This document shows, in pieces, positions 42,675 to 50,797 of a DNA stretch of 64,000 nt. The notes under the pieces were generated by a model that saw only the letters and a program-made list of their open reading frames with translations, did no database searches and was not told the DNA's origin. The stretch comes from Mariaggregatimicrobium sp964498785. GTDB taxonomy: Bacteria; Zhuqueibacterota; Zhuqueibacteria; Thermofontimicrobiales; Thiofontviventaceae. The DNA is taken from assembly GCA_964498785.1 (NCBI GenBank), contig CAZCJL010000013.1, positions 21,626 to 85,625 of the forward strand. Reading direction: 5' to 3'. The position numbers were made by a program, and so were the translations under genes. The stretch's first letter is position 1, and every line of letters starts with the position of its first letter.

Positions 42675-45600
42675 ATGAAAATTAAATCTTCAAAATGGAT
42701 CGGTTTGCTGATGCTTGTCATCTTACTTCCGCTAATCAGTGGTTGTTTCAAGATTATCCGAATCGATCAAACAACAATGACAACAACAGGCCAAAAAATT
42801 ACCGCACATCTGTTGGTGCGCACAGATGGGACAGATGAAGCAGCGAATTATGGTATCGTTGGTCTGTTAATTCCGGAAGACTGGACTGTTGATTTAGTCC
42901 ATTATTATGGCGATTTTGGCCCGGATACGTGTTCTTTCCTGCACCCGGATAGTTCTGACGCCCAACCAGGTGGTCAGGTTGATTACTGGACAGATGAACT
43001 TGAAACCCGTTATCCCGCTCCCGCTGGAATGCTCTGGGTTGTTTATCAGGCAAATACACCATATCCTGCAGAGGCAGAAACCGCTTATGTTGATCTGTTC
43101 GTGGATATGACAACTGGCGCTACGATGGGCGATTTCAATATTGGCTATTTTGTCAGCAATGCAGCACTGGATTTTACGGATCCATCTTATTTTTCAATTG
43201 ATCTGGAAAATCCTGTTTATAACGGAATGCAACTCGAACCATTGCTGCTATCTGAGTTTGTTATCAATCCAACAAATGCAGAGTTTATCGAAATTTACAA
43301 TCCCAATGATGTTGCAATTAATTTATCGAATTACTATCTGACAGATGCAACCTATGCAGGAGGTGACGATTATTATTATAACATCGTAACTGGTGCTGGA
43401 TATGGTGGAGGTGGTTTTTATGATTTTCATGCACGATTTCCCGATGGCGCAACAATTGGCGCCGGAGAATATCAAACCGTTGCGTTAAATGGCGATTCAC
43501 TGTTTTTCGATTATTACGGAGTTCTCCCAACTTACGAAATTGCTGAAGACAGCACAAAAAGTGAGGACGTCCCTGATATGCGTGAAGCAGTTGAAGGATC
43601 GATTGACGGACTGAGAAGCGGTTTGACCAACAGCGATGAAGTAATCATTCTTTATTATTGGGACGGTGTGTCTGATCTGGTAAAAGACTCGGACTATGTG
43701 ATCTATGATGATAACAATGAGATCCCGAACGAAGCTGTTGATAAAACCGGTGTATCCATCGACGGCCCGGATGTGGGTGACGAACCCTCAATCTACTTGG
43801 ACGATACGCCGATTGCAAATCAGAGTGTTGCCGCTTCGCCGGGCGCTGATAAATCAGCACAACGCATCGATTTGATTGAAGGCACAGAAACAAAGACCGG
43901 CGGAAATGGTCTCTCTGGTCACGATGAAACAAGTGAAAATCTTAGCGAAACCTGGATTGTTGACGTGCCAACACCAAACGCGGCTTATGGCGCTGTACAG
44001 GGTAATATGATCACATTTAACGTCGATATGAGTTATCTTAACAGTATCGGCTTGTTTGATCCGGCTACAGAGGGCGCAGCGATTCGCGGCAGCATAACAA
44101 ACTGGCATGACACTCCGGAAAATCTGCCGGATTGGTCTTTGTTCGATGATAACGATGATCTCGTCTACGAAGGCACGTTCGATGTGGGCGATGAAACCCC
44201 GATACAATATAAATTCGTTGTTTATACACTGGGAACAACTGATGTCCAGTGGGAATCCGGTAATAACAGACAATTGATTCTTACCGGTTCACCACAGGAA
44301 TTAGATCCCGTACTATGGGATATCCAGGTGACTTTTCGCGTGGATATGACCCGTGCCCAACGCCTCGGTATATTTAATCCCGATTCAAATGGCGTGTCCC
44401 TGCGAGGGAATTTTACAAGCTGGAATGATGATCCCAATACCTTACCGGACTGGGCGCTGACTGATGAAAATACGGATATGGTTTATACCGGAACATTTAA
44501 ATCGGTTAATCCTGCCGAACTTACATATAAATATGTGATTACGGATCAGGGAACGACTTTGAATAACTGGGAAGATGCAATTTCCGATCGGGCGGACACA
44601 TTGAAAACTGTTGAAGATGTGGCTTTTGATGTAGCATTCTGGGATAGTATTCCACCACCAGCCGAAGCAATTACCGCAAACGTTCTGTTTAAAGTCGATG
44701 TAACACCGTTGCTGGATTTAGGCGCGTTTGATCCAACACTCGGCGATACATTGCAATTGCGCGGTGAATTCAATGGCTGGAGTGATACTGACCCGGAAAA
44801 ATCCATTATGCGCCAGTCGTTGCTCTCATTAACACAGTACGAATTGACTGTACCGATTGAAGCTGTGGTCGGACAGGAATTACCTTACAAATTCTTCATT
44901 AGTTATGATAACCAGGACGGAACCCGGGATGTCCCGGAAAGCGGTTGGGAAGAACCGGCTTCCACTGGCGGCGCGAATCGGTTTTACAAATTCACGGATC
45001 AGGTACAACAAACCGTTCCGACCAAATTTTTCAATGATATCTTTATTGAAGATGTTATCCCGGAAGGTATTACGATTAGCGTGGAAATGACTGCGGTCAT
45101 GACTTGTGCACTTCGCAATCCGGAGTTAGGATTACCTGCTGATGGACCATTACAGATGGACGCACAGGATCCGATTTGGCGTTTCATTACCGGAACCGCT
45201 AACGCAGATAATGATGAAACCGCAATGGTATATAAAGACGCGAATGGCGATTCGATTTACACACTTAATTTCGATCTTGTGGGACCAGCTCCGAACTGGA
45301 TTCAATATAAGTTGCAATGGTCGGGACAGGATGAAGAAGGCAGTGATACGCAGGCTGCCGGAAGACGTCGCGTCCGCTATGTTCGTAAAAATGGCGATGG
45401 AACCTGGCCTGCAACTTATAAGATGGGCCTCGACGTCTGGAATGATGTGCTATTAACTCCGCTCGTTGTAGAAACACGAGACGGCGGGCCAATTGACGAC
45501 GAAATCCCGTGCGATATTGGAACCTCTGTGGAAATGGCTGACCTGTCTGTTCCAGCCGAATACAAATTGGAACAAAATTATCCCAATCCTTTCAATCCAA

Positions 45601-45830
45601 TGACAACAATTGAATATTCGCTGAAAGACGCGGGATATGTGACAATTACCGTTTATAACCAGCTTGGTCAGCAGGTTGCACAATTGGTGGATCAACATCA
45701 ATCTGCCGGACATTACAAAATGATCTGGAATGTGAGCGATTCCATGAGAGAATTGCCCAGCGGTATTTACTTCTATCGCTTAAAAGCCGGACATTTCCAG
45801 GATACCAAACGTCTTATTTTACTCAAATAA
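42675..45830 (+). CDS. Lipoprotein-like T9SS protein with lamin-tail and starch-binding-like modules
   Basis: The protein has 1051 residues. The N-terminal signal ends in a lipobox (LPLISGCFK). A cohesin- or Ig-like region follows. Next is a lamin-tail-like domain at about 192-300 (LLLSEFVINPTNAEFIEIYNP). The last 600 residues are the same four carbohydrate-binding-like modules and T9SS sorting domain as in the product at 30678-32570 (LEQNYPNPFNPMTTIEYSL). A lipobox and a T9SS tail in one protein is odd, because T9SS substrates normally use signal peptidase I. The protein is probably surface-exposed and glycan-binding, with no catalytic domain seen. A strong terminator follows. Confidence 0.85.
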   Translation: MKIKSSKWIGLLMLVILLPLISGCFKIIRIDQTTMTTTGQKITAHLLVRTDGTDEAANYGIVGLLIPEDWTVDLVHYYGDFGPDTCSFLHPDSSDAQPGGQVDYWTDELETRYPAPAGMLWVVYQANTPYPAEAETAYVDLFVDMTTGATMGDFNIGYFVSNAALDFTDPSYFSIDLENPVYNGMQLEPLLLSEFVINPTNAEFIEIYNPNDVAINLSNYYLTDATYAGGDDYYYNIVTGAGYGGGGFYDFHARFPDGATIGAGEYQTVALNGDSLFFDYYGVLPTYEIAEDSTKSEDVPDMREAVEGSIDGLRSGLTNSDEVIILYYWDGVSDLVKDSDYVIYDDNNEIPNEAVDKTGVSIDGPDVGDEPSIYLDDTPIANQSVAASPGADKSAQRIDLIEGTETKTGGNGLSGHDETSENLSETWIVDVPTPNAAYGAVQGNMITFNVDMSYLNSIGLFDPATEGAAIRGSITNWHDTPENLPDWSLFDDNDDLVYEGTFDVGDETPIQYKFVVYTLGTTDVQWESGNNRQLILTGSPQELDPVLWDIQVTFRVDMTRAQRLGIFNPDSNGVSLRGNFTSWNDDPNTLPDWALTDENTDMVYTGTFKSVNPAELTYKYVITDQGTTLNNWEDAISDRADTLKTVEDVAFDVAFWDSIPPPAEAITANVLFKVDVTPLLDLGAFDPTLGDTLQLRGEFNGWSDTDPEKSIMRQSLLSLTQYELTVPIEAVVGQELPYKFFISYDNQDGTRDVPESGWEEPASTGGANRFYKFTDQVQQTVPTKFFNDIFIEDVIPEGITISVEMTAVMTCALRNPELGLPADGPLQMDAQDPIWRFITGTANADNDETAMVYKDANGDSIYTLNFDLVGPAPNWIQYKLQWSGQDEEGSDTQAAGRRRVRYVRKNGDGTWPATYKMGLDVWNDVLLTPLVVETRDGGPIDDEIPCDIGTSVEMADLSVPAEYKLEQNYPNPFNPMTTIEYSLKDAGYVTITVYNQLGQQVAQLVDQHQSAGHYKMIWNVSDSMRELPSGIYFYRLKAGHFQDTKRLILLK
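44011..45830 (+). repeat. Duplicated segment, copy 2
   Basis: This matches 30755-32570 over the four modules and the sorting domain, without large insertions. The part upstream (lamin-tail region) has no counterpart in copy 1, so one copy gained or lost an N-terminal extension. Confidence 0.9.
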
Positions 45831-45853
45831 GGTGAAATAATAGAATTTAGGGT

Positions 45854-45889
45854 AAAAAGGAGATGGTACGCGGTGCCATCTCCTTTTTT
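45854..45889 (+). terminator. Rho-independent terminator after the second T9SS gene
   Basis: AAAAAGGAGATGG (45854-45866) pairs with CCATCTCCTTTTT (from 45876). The stem extends inward through GGTAC/GTGCC, and a T run ends it. Confidence 0.95.
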
Positions 45890-46003
45890 AGTTGATGTGT
45901 TAACAAAAATTATAACGTTATCATTACACAGGTGGCAAATGAGTCGCCGTTGTTTGAGTGAATAAGAAAAATCTGAATCTGTCGTCAAATGGTTTTTATG
46001 CTT

Positions 46004-46474
46004 ATGAAAATTAAAGTAATTGTGGTCGGAAAAACGAGAGAAGCCTTTTTGCAACAAGGTGAAGCAATTTTCTTGAAACGATTGCGGCGATATACGAAGT
46101 GCGATATTGTCGTTGTCCGGCCTGTCAGGTTAACTGCGAGTATGAATGAAAATGTAGCGCGGCAAAAGGAGGGAGAACGGATACTACAGAAATGTGATGC
46201 ATCCGAATGGACTGTTGTCCTGGATTGTAAGGGACAGCAAATGTCTTCTGAAAAATTGGCAAACTTTATCCAACAGCGAAAAAATTCAGGTATTAATACA
46301 ATGACTTTTATTATCGGAGGGCCGATAGGGCTTGCACAAGAAGTGTTGCAACAGGCCAATATCGTGCTTAGTTTATCCTGTATGACCTTTACTCATGAAA
46401 TGACGCGCCTCATTCTTTATGAGCAAATTTATCGGGCATTTACAATCCTTAAAGGGGAAAAGTATCACAAATAA
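46004..46474 (+). CDS. rlmH: 23S rRNA pseudouridine-1915 N3-methyltransferase
   Basis: This SPOUT-family methyltransferase modifies pseudouridine 1915 in helix 69 of 23S rRNA. It has the N-terminal MKIKVIVVGKTRE, FIIGGPIGL (knot and SAM pocket), and the C-terminal LSCMTFTHEMTRLILYEQIYRAFTILKGEKYHK-like tail, of which THEMTRLILYEQIYRA is diagnostic. I chose ATG 46004, giving 156 residues as is usual for RlmH. ATGs at 45989 and 45998 would add residues not found in the family. It stands alone between a strong terminator and the promoter of the glycosyltransferase gene. Confidence 0.95.
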   Translation: MKIKVIVVGKTREAFLQQGEAIFLKRLRRYTKCDIVVVRPVRLTASMNENVARQKEGERILQKCDASEWTVVLDCKGQQMSSEKLANFIQQRKNSGINTMTFIIGGPIGLAQEVLQQANIVLSLSCMTFTHEMTRLILYEQIYRAFTILKGEKYHK

Positions 46475-46478
46475 ACAC

Positions 46479-46509
46479 TTGACTATTAGATAAAATTTTT
46501 GTAAGTTTT
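46479..46509 (+). promoter_or_regulatory. Promoter of the glycosyltransferase gene
   Basis: TTGACT (46479-46484), 17 bases, TAAGTTTT (46502-46509). It lies just after the rlmH stop and gives a leader of about 55 bases. Confidence 0.55.
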
Positions 46510-46569
46510 ATGATTATATTTTGAAATTCCTGTTGCCAGATATGTTTGAAATTTTTTTAATAACTGATA

Positions 46570-48654
46570 ATGATAGAATTATCGATTATAATTGTCAATT
46601 TTAATGTTAAAGAATTACTAGAGCAGACATTAATTTCTGCAAGAAAAGCAGCACATAATTTTGCTCATGAAATATTTGTTGTCGATAATGCATCGACTGA
46701 TGGCAGTATTGGTATAGTTCGCCAAAAATTTCCGGATGTAAAACTGATTGCCAATAAAGAAAATGTCGGATTCGGAAAAGCGAACAATCAGGCGATGCGC
46801 CTGGCTCAAGGGAAATTTCTGGTCATATTGAATCCTGATACCATAGTTCAGGAAGATACGTTCTCTGTCATAATTGATTTTTTTAAAAAAAACCCTGACG
46901 CGGGAATGGCAGGCTGCAAAATTTTAAATCCGGATGGCAGCTTGCAACTCGCCTGTCGCCGAAGTTTTCCCACTCCCTGGGTTGGATTTACGCGAATCAT
47001 TGGTCTAAGCCGAATTTTTCCGAAAAGCAAAGTTTTTGGTAAGTACAACCTGACATATCTTGATCCTGATGAAACGTATGAAGTAGAAGCAATTTCCGGA
47101 TCATTTATGATGGTCAGAAAAGAAGTTGCACAGGAAGTAGGTTTTTTTGATGAATCGTTTTTCATGTACGGCGAAGATTTGGATTGGTGTTATCGAATAA
47201 AAGAAGCTGGTTGGAAAATTTATTATATTCCTGATACCAAAATAATTCATTTTAAAGGCGAAAGCACTAAAAAAGCCGGAATTGATCTCACAATTGAATT
47301 TTATCGGGCGATGCGGTTGTTTGTCGAAAAACATTATCACAGCCGCTATTTTTATTTGCCACAATGGTTTCTTGTTCTGGGGATCGTATTACGAGCCGGC
47401 GTAACGCTGTTGGCAAAATTCTTTGTCGCTTTTATGCCAGTAGCAATAGATCTGTTTTTTCTCAATCTTTCGCTTATTATTGCATTACTCATTCGATTTA
47501 AAAGCCTGGTACATTGGCACTCATATATCGCAGTGACTCTCATTTATTCAACCATCTGGCTGCTGTGCTTGTCATTAATGGGAGTGTATGGCCGACGAAA
47601 ACTGGCGTCATTGCGGGCAGCTTCCGGAATTACCATTGGCTTTATTTTGAACGCGTCCATCACGTTTTTTTTTAATATGTACGCATTTTCTCGGGTTGTT
47701 GTTCTTGTTTCGAGTTTTTTCAATTTGATCTTCATTTCCGGATGGCGGTTTTTCTTTAAGCTGTTACCCAGGTTTGGTGTGATGTCTTCACGAGGGACAT
47801 TTGGGAAAACTATTTTAAGAAAAAGAGCATTGGTCGTTGGAACAAGGGAAGGCAGTAAAAAAATCAACGAAAAATTGAAAGAACGTGTGGACGGGGGGTA
47901 TGAAATTATCGGTGTTGTAACACTCAATGAGCTGGATGATTTTTCTCGCAAAGATAATGTCGAAATATTGGGATCAGTGGATAATCTGGATGCAATTATC
48001 AGACAACAAAAGGTCCAGGAGGTTATTTTCGCAACAGAACATATTTCTTATGATGCTATATTAGCGATGATGGCGCGCTGTTCCAGACGAAATGTAAATT
48101 TTAAGCTTGTGCCAAGTAGTATGGAAGTTATTATTGGAAAAGCATCTATTGATAGAATCGGCGCTTTGCCATTAGTGGATATCGATTACACCTTGAATCG
48201 GCCGATCAATATTTTTGTAAAACGAATAACCGATATCATCGTTTCAGCAGGGATTTTACTTATAACCGCTCCATTGTTTTTTTATATGAAATTTATTAAA
48301 AAAGCAAAACTGAAAAACAGAAAAATTGATGATAATCACGGGGGATTCGTTATTGTTAAAGAATTTACGGTTCAAAATTCAAATCAGAGAAAATGGATAC
48401 TCCAACTCCCGCGATTGTTAGCTGTTATTCGGGGAAGTATTAGCCTCGTCGGATCAGAAATGCTGGAATATGCAGGAGAAATGAACGAACCCAAAAGGAT
48501 CGCATTAAAACCAGGATTAGTTGGACTTGTCCAAATAAATAAAAATTCGAATCTAACAGCAGAAGATAAGCAAAGATATGATTTGTTTTATTTGAAAAAT
48601 TATTCACCTGTTTTAGATGTCGAAATTATACTTAAACTCATTTTTAAAATTTAA
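46570..48654 (+). CDS. Glycosyltransferase family 2 fused to a degenerate sugar-phosphate transferase
   Basis: The protein has 694 residues. Residues 1-250 are a GT2 rhamnosyltransferase-like domain (IIVNFNVKELL, VVDNASTDGS, ILNPDT, MYGEDLDWCYRIKEAGW). Membrane helices follow at about 255-380. Next come a CoA-binding-like domain (about 415-530; ALVVGTREGSKKIN) and a C-terminal part like polyprenyl-phosphate hexose-1-phosphate transferases (VKRITDIIVSAGILL; GSISLVGSEMLEY; LKPGLVGLVQIN). The usual GPxFxxQxRxG and KFRTM segments and the loop holding the catalytic Asp-Glu pair are missing, and SLVGPRP is SLVGSEM. This last domain may therefore be inactive. The gene probably works in surface glycan assembly. 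No ribosome binding site is seen. accA follows after five bases. Confidence 0.85.
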   Translation: MIELSIIIVNFNVKELLEQTLISARKAAHNFAHEIFVVDNASTDGSIGIVRQKFPDVKLIANKENVGFGKANNQAMRLAQGKFLVILNPDTIVQEDTFSVIIDFFKKNPDAGMAGCKILNPDGSLQLACRRSFPTPWVGFTRIIGLSRIFPKSKVFGKYNLTYLDPDETYEVEAISGSFMMVRKEVAQEVGFFDESFFMYGEDLDWCYRIKEAGWKIYYIPDTKIIHFKGESTKKAGIDLTIEFYRAMRLFVEKHYHSRYFYLPQWFLVLGIVLRAGVTLLAKFFVAFMPVAIDLFFLNLSLIIALLIRFKSLVHWHSYIAVTLIYSTIWLLCLSLMGVYGRRKLASLRAASGITIGFILNASITFFFNMYAFSRVVVLVSSFFNLIFISGWRFFFKLLPRFGVMSSRGTFGKTILRKRALVVGTREGSKKINEKLKERVDGGYEIIGVVTLNELDDFSRKDNVEILGSVDNLDAIIRQQKVQEVIFATEHISYDAILAMMARCSRRNVNFKLVPSSMEVIIGKASIDRIGALPLVDIDYTLNRPINIFVKRITDIIVSAGILLITAPLFFYMKFIKKAKLKNRKIDDNHGGFVIVKEFTVQNSNQRKWILQLPRLLAVIRGSISLVGSEMLEYAGEMNEPKRIALKPGLVGLVQINKNSNLTAEDKQRYDLFYLKNYSPVLDVEIILKLIFKI

Positions 48655-48659
48655 AAGAT

Positions 48660-49616
48660 ATGGAAACATACATATTAGATTTTGAGCGACCAATCGTCGA
48701 ACTGGAAAATAAAATTCAGGAAATGAAGGATCTCTCGCTGAACGGCGAGATGAAGCTTACAGACGAAATTGTTCGACTGGAGGAAAAAGCCCGCAAGCTG
48801 CGCGTTGATATTTACTCGAAATTGTCACGATGGCAGCGAGTTCAATTGGCTCGACATCCTCAGCGCCCTCACACAGCGGATTATATTGAAAAGATTACAA
48901 CGAATTTTGTAGAACTACACGGAGACCGTGCTTTTGGCGATGACCCGGCAATCGTTGGAGGAATGGCGAAAATTGATGAACTGCCGCTGGTTATTGTGGG
49001 ACATGAAAAAGGACGCACCACGAAACAAAAGTTATATCGTAATTTTGGGATGCCACATCCGGAAGGTTATCGCAAAGCTTTGCGGATGATGAAGTTGGCT
49101 GCTCGTTTTAATCGACCCATCGTGTGCTTGTTAGATACAATGGGAGCCTATCCGGGGATTGGCGCCGAAGAACGGGGACAGGCAGAAGCTATTGCCAGAA
49201 ATCTATATGAAATGTCGATATTGCCAGTACCCATTTTAATTATCGTCATTGGCGAGGGGGCAAGCGGAGGTGCATTGGGAATTGGCGTCGGCGATCGGAT
49301 TTTAATGATGGAAAATACATGGTACTCAGTTATCTCCCCGGAAGGCTGTGCGGCTATTTTATGGCGAGATAGTGCAAAAGCTGAACAAGCAGCCGAAGCG
49401 ATGAAAGTAACAGCTACGGATTTAGTGAAAATGAATGTCGTTGATCACATAATAAAGGAACCACCCGGAGGCGCTCATCGTAATTTTGATGAGGCCGCAC
49501 ATATTCTAAAACAGACAATTCTAACAGAAATACAACAATTAAAACAGATACCTGCTGATGAACTTATCATAAAAAGAATTGAAAAATTCGGGAGAATGGG
49601 ATTCTGGGTTGAATAA
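48660..49616 (+). CDS. accA: Acetyl-CoA carboxylase carboxyltransferase subunit alpha
   Basis: This 318-residue subunit transfers carboxyl from carboxybiotin to acetyl-CoA, giving malonyl-CoA for fatty acid synthesis. Typical stretches are RPHTADYIEKITTNFVELHG, GDRAFGDDPAIVGG, PHPEGYRKALRMM and EGASGGALGIGVGD. Length and start fit E. coli AccA. It follows the glycosyltransferase gene by five bases with no own promoter seen. accB, accC and accD are not in the window. A small Trm112-like gene follows after 18 bases. Confidence 0.97.
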   Translation: METYILDFERPIVELENKIQEMKDLSLNGEMKLTDEIVRLEEKARKLRVDIYSKLSRWQRVQLARHPQRPHTADYIEKITTNFVELHGDRAFGDDPAIVGGMAKIDELPLVIVGHEKGRTTKQKLYRNFGMPHPEGYRKALRMMKLAARFNRPIVCLLDTMGAYPGIGAEERGQAEAIARNLYEMSILPVPILIIVIGEGASGGALGIGVGDRILMMENTWYSVISPEGCAAILWRDSAKAEQAAEAMKVTATDLVKMNVVDHIIKEPPGGAHRNFDEAAHILKQTILTEIQQLKQIPADELIIKRIEKFGRMGFWVE

Positions 49617-49634
49617 TTTAGGAGATTAAATATT

Positions 49635-49799
49635 ATGTTGGATGTTGAATTATTAGAAGTCTTGGCCTGTCCGAAATGTAAAGGCGATTTGGAATATGAT
49701 ACAAATAATGAAAAATTAATTTGTCATTCCTGTCGTTTGAAATATGAAATCAAGGATGATATCCCGATTATGCTGATAGATGAAGCAGAGTCGTTTTAA
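49635..49799 (+). CDS. Trm112/YcaR-family zinc-ribbon protein
   Basis: This small gene of 54 codons has an ATG at 49635 and AGGAG at 49620-49624. The protein has two CxxC pairs (Cys12/Cys15 and Cys30/Cys33) around a short strand: LLEVLACPKCKGDLEY and LICHSCRLKYEI, ending DDIPIMLIDEA. This is the standard Trm112/UPF0434 pattern. Eukaryotic and archaeal Trm112 activates methyltransferases. The bacterial role is less clear, and the family often lies near lpxK and kdsB in proteobacteria. Here it follows accA and no methyltransferase gene is adjacent. Confidence 0.9.
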   Translation: MLDVELLEVLACPKCKGDLEYDTNNEKLICHSCRLKYEIKDDIPIMLIDEAESF

Positions 49800-49815
49800 A
49801 GCGGATCGAAGTTCA

Positions 49816-49843
49816 TTGAACTGCTATAAATGGTTCCTAAAAT
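49816..49843 (+). promoter_or_regulatory. Promoter-like pair before the candidate RNA
   Basis: TTGAAC (49816-49821), 16 bases, TAAAAT (49838-49843). A transcript would start near 49850. Confidence 0.35.
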
Positions 49844-49849
49844 TTTAAA

Positions 49850-49990
49850 TTAAATGTGCATCAATATACAGATTATTTCATTTTTTAAACCTTCGCAACG
49901 GGGAGTTCGGTGACCTGTTGGTTATGCATTGCAGTGAATCGCATAAATGCACCCGTGACGCACAAGAGGAATTCACGCCGGAACGTACAT
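49850..49990 (+). ncRNA. Candidate structured non-coding RNA
   Basis: An outer helix forms from CTT (49891), GC (49895) and ACGGG (49898-49902) with CCCGT (49952-49956), GC (49960) and AAG (49964). An inner hairpin forms from TGCATT (49925-49930) and AATGCA (49946-49951). Between them a bulge of about 22 bases contains GTTCGGTGACC. The rod with internal bulges recalls 6S RNA, but I cannot assign it. The ends are guesses; a T-rich stretch near 50010-50021 may end it. Confidence 0.3.
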
Positions 49991-50182
49991 CAATTTATGC
50001 AGAAATTTACTTTTCTTTTTATAATTTTAAATGGTTAGTAAGGTTATGAGATATTAAAACACGATGTACTATTTGGAAATGATTGCGAATTATCTGGTAA
50101 AATCAGGATTATGTTTAAGTGGACAACGCGTAGCTAACATCTATTTGATTAAAGATTAACAGATACTTAGTGCAAAAATATC

Positions 50183-50213
50183 TTGACTCTTAATATTTTT
50201 TGTTGTAAATTTG
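50183..50213 (+). promoter_or_regulatory. Promoter of the HNH-trpS-scp-rluB genes
   Basis: TTGACT (50183-50188), 17 bases, TAAATTTG (50206-50213). The second element fits both a loose sigma-70 -10 and the TAnnTTTG form of Bacteroidetes. The leader would be about 55 bases. Confidence 0.55.
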
Positions 50214-50274
50214 AAGACTATATCCGAAATATTAGACTTATTGGAAGAACAAACATTATTGTTGATGGATTGTC

Positions 50275-50784
50275 ATGATACTTAAATCGCATGTATTGGT
50301 TCTAAATCAAAATTATGAACCAATGTCTATAACAAATGTCAAAAAGGCGGTTGTGTTGGTTTTTTTGGGAAAAGCGGAATTGATAGAAAAACATGATAAT
50401 TTACTGATAAGAACGGTAAATCGATCATTTCCCATGCCAAGTATCGTGCGCCTAACCCGGTACATACGGGTGCCGAGAAAGCGAATTGTACTTTCCCGAA
50501 AAAATATAATTAAGCGCGACAATCATCAATGCCAATACTGCGGAACAACCAAAGGTCCTGTTACGGTAGATCATATTATTCCTAAAGGACGAAATGGCGA
50601 AGATACCTGGGAAAATCTTGTCTGTGCATGTACCCGGTGTAATACAAAGAAAGGAAATCGCACACCAGAAGAAGCCGGGATGAGATTGTTGCGAAGACCG
50701 AAAAAACCGAGTCATATTTTCTTTATTCGATATATTATCGGAGATTTGGACAATCGCTGGAAACCCTATTTATTTATGAATTAA
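50275..50784 (+). CDS. HNH endonuclease family protein
   Basis: This 169-residue protein has an N-terminal segment typical of the family (LVLNQNYEPMSITNVKKAVVL). An HNH domain lies at about 85-130: RDNHQCQYCG, TVDHIIPKGRNGEDTWENLV and CTRCNTKKG, with two zinc-type Cys pairs. Proteins of this exact type are common and chromosomal in cyanobacteria and the FCB group and are not obviously mobile. The DNA target and role are unknown. It starts the run HNH-trpS-scpA-scpB-rluB-rpsA, and its stop overlaps the trpS ribosome binding site. Confidence 0.92.
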   Translation: MILKSHVLVLNQNYEPMSITNVKKAVVLVFLGKAELIEKHDNLLIRTVNRSFPMPSIVRLTRYIRVPRKRIVLSRKNIIKRDNHQCQYCGTTKGPVTVDHIIPKGRNGEDTWENLVCACTRCNTKKGNRTPEEAGMRLLRRPKKPSHIFFIRYIIGDLDNRWKPYLFMN

Positions 50785-50797
50785 GGATATTGTGGTT

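Larger units (their letters stand above)
49800..50274. other. Intergenic region with a candidate structured RNA
   Basis: This 475-base gap has no protein gene that I can support. A GC-richer island at about 49890-49985 stands out from the AT-rich surroundings and can fold; a promoter-like pair lies before it. The promoter of the HNH gene is at 50183-50213. Confidence 0.5.

Noticed and set aside
30755..45830. The two duplicated T9SS segments as ends of a composite mobile element
   Set aside because: No transposase, inverted ends or target duplication are seen, and the similarity is confined to the coding modules with much silent divergence.
49890..49985. tRNA gene in the GC-richer island
   Set aside because: No T-arm GTTCRANNC, no anticodon arm of the right spacing and no seven-pair acceptor stem could be drawn.
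50275..50784. HNH gene as a homing endonuclease or phage remnant
   Set aside because: No intron, intein or phage genes flank it, and it sits in an ordinary housekeeping run with its stop tied to the trpS ribosome binding site. This HNH type is commonly chromosomal.
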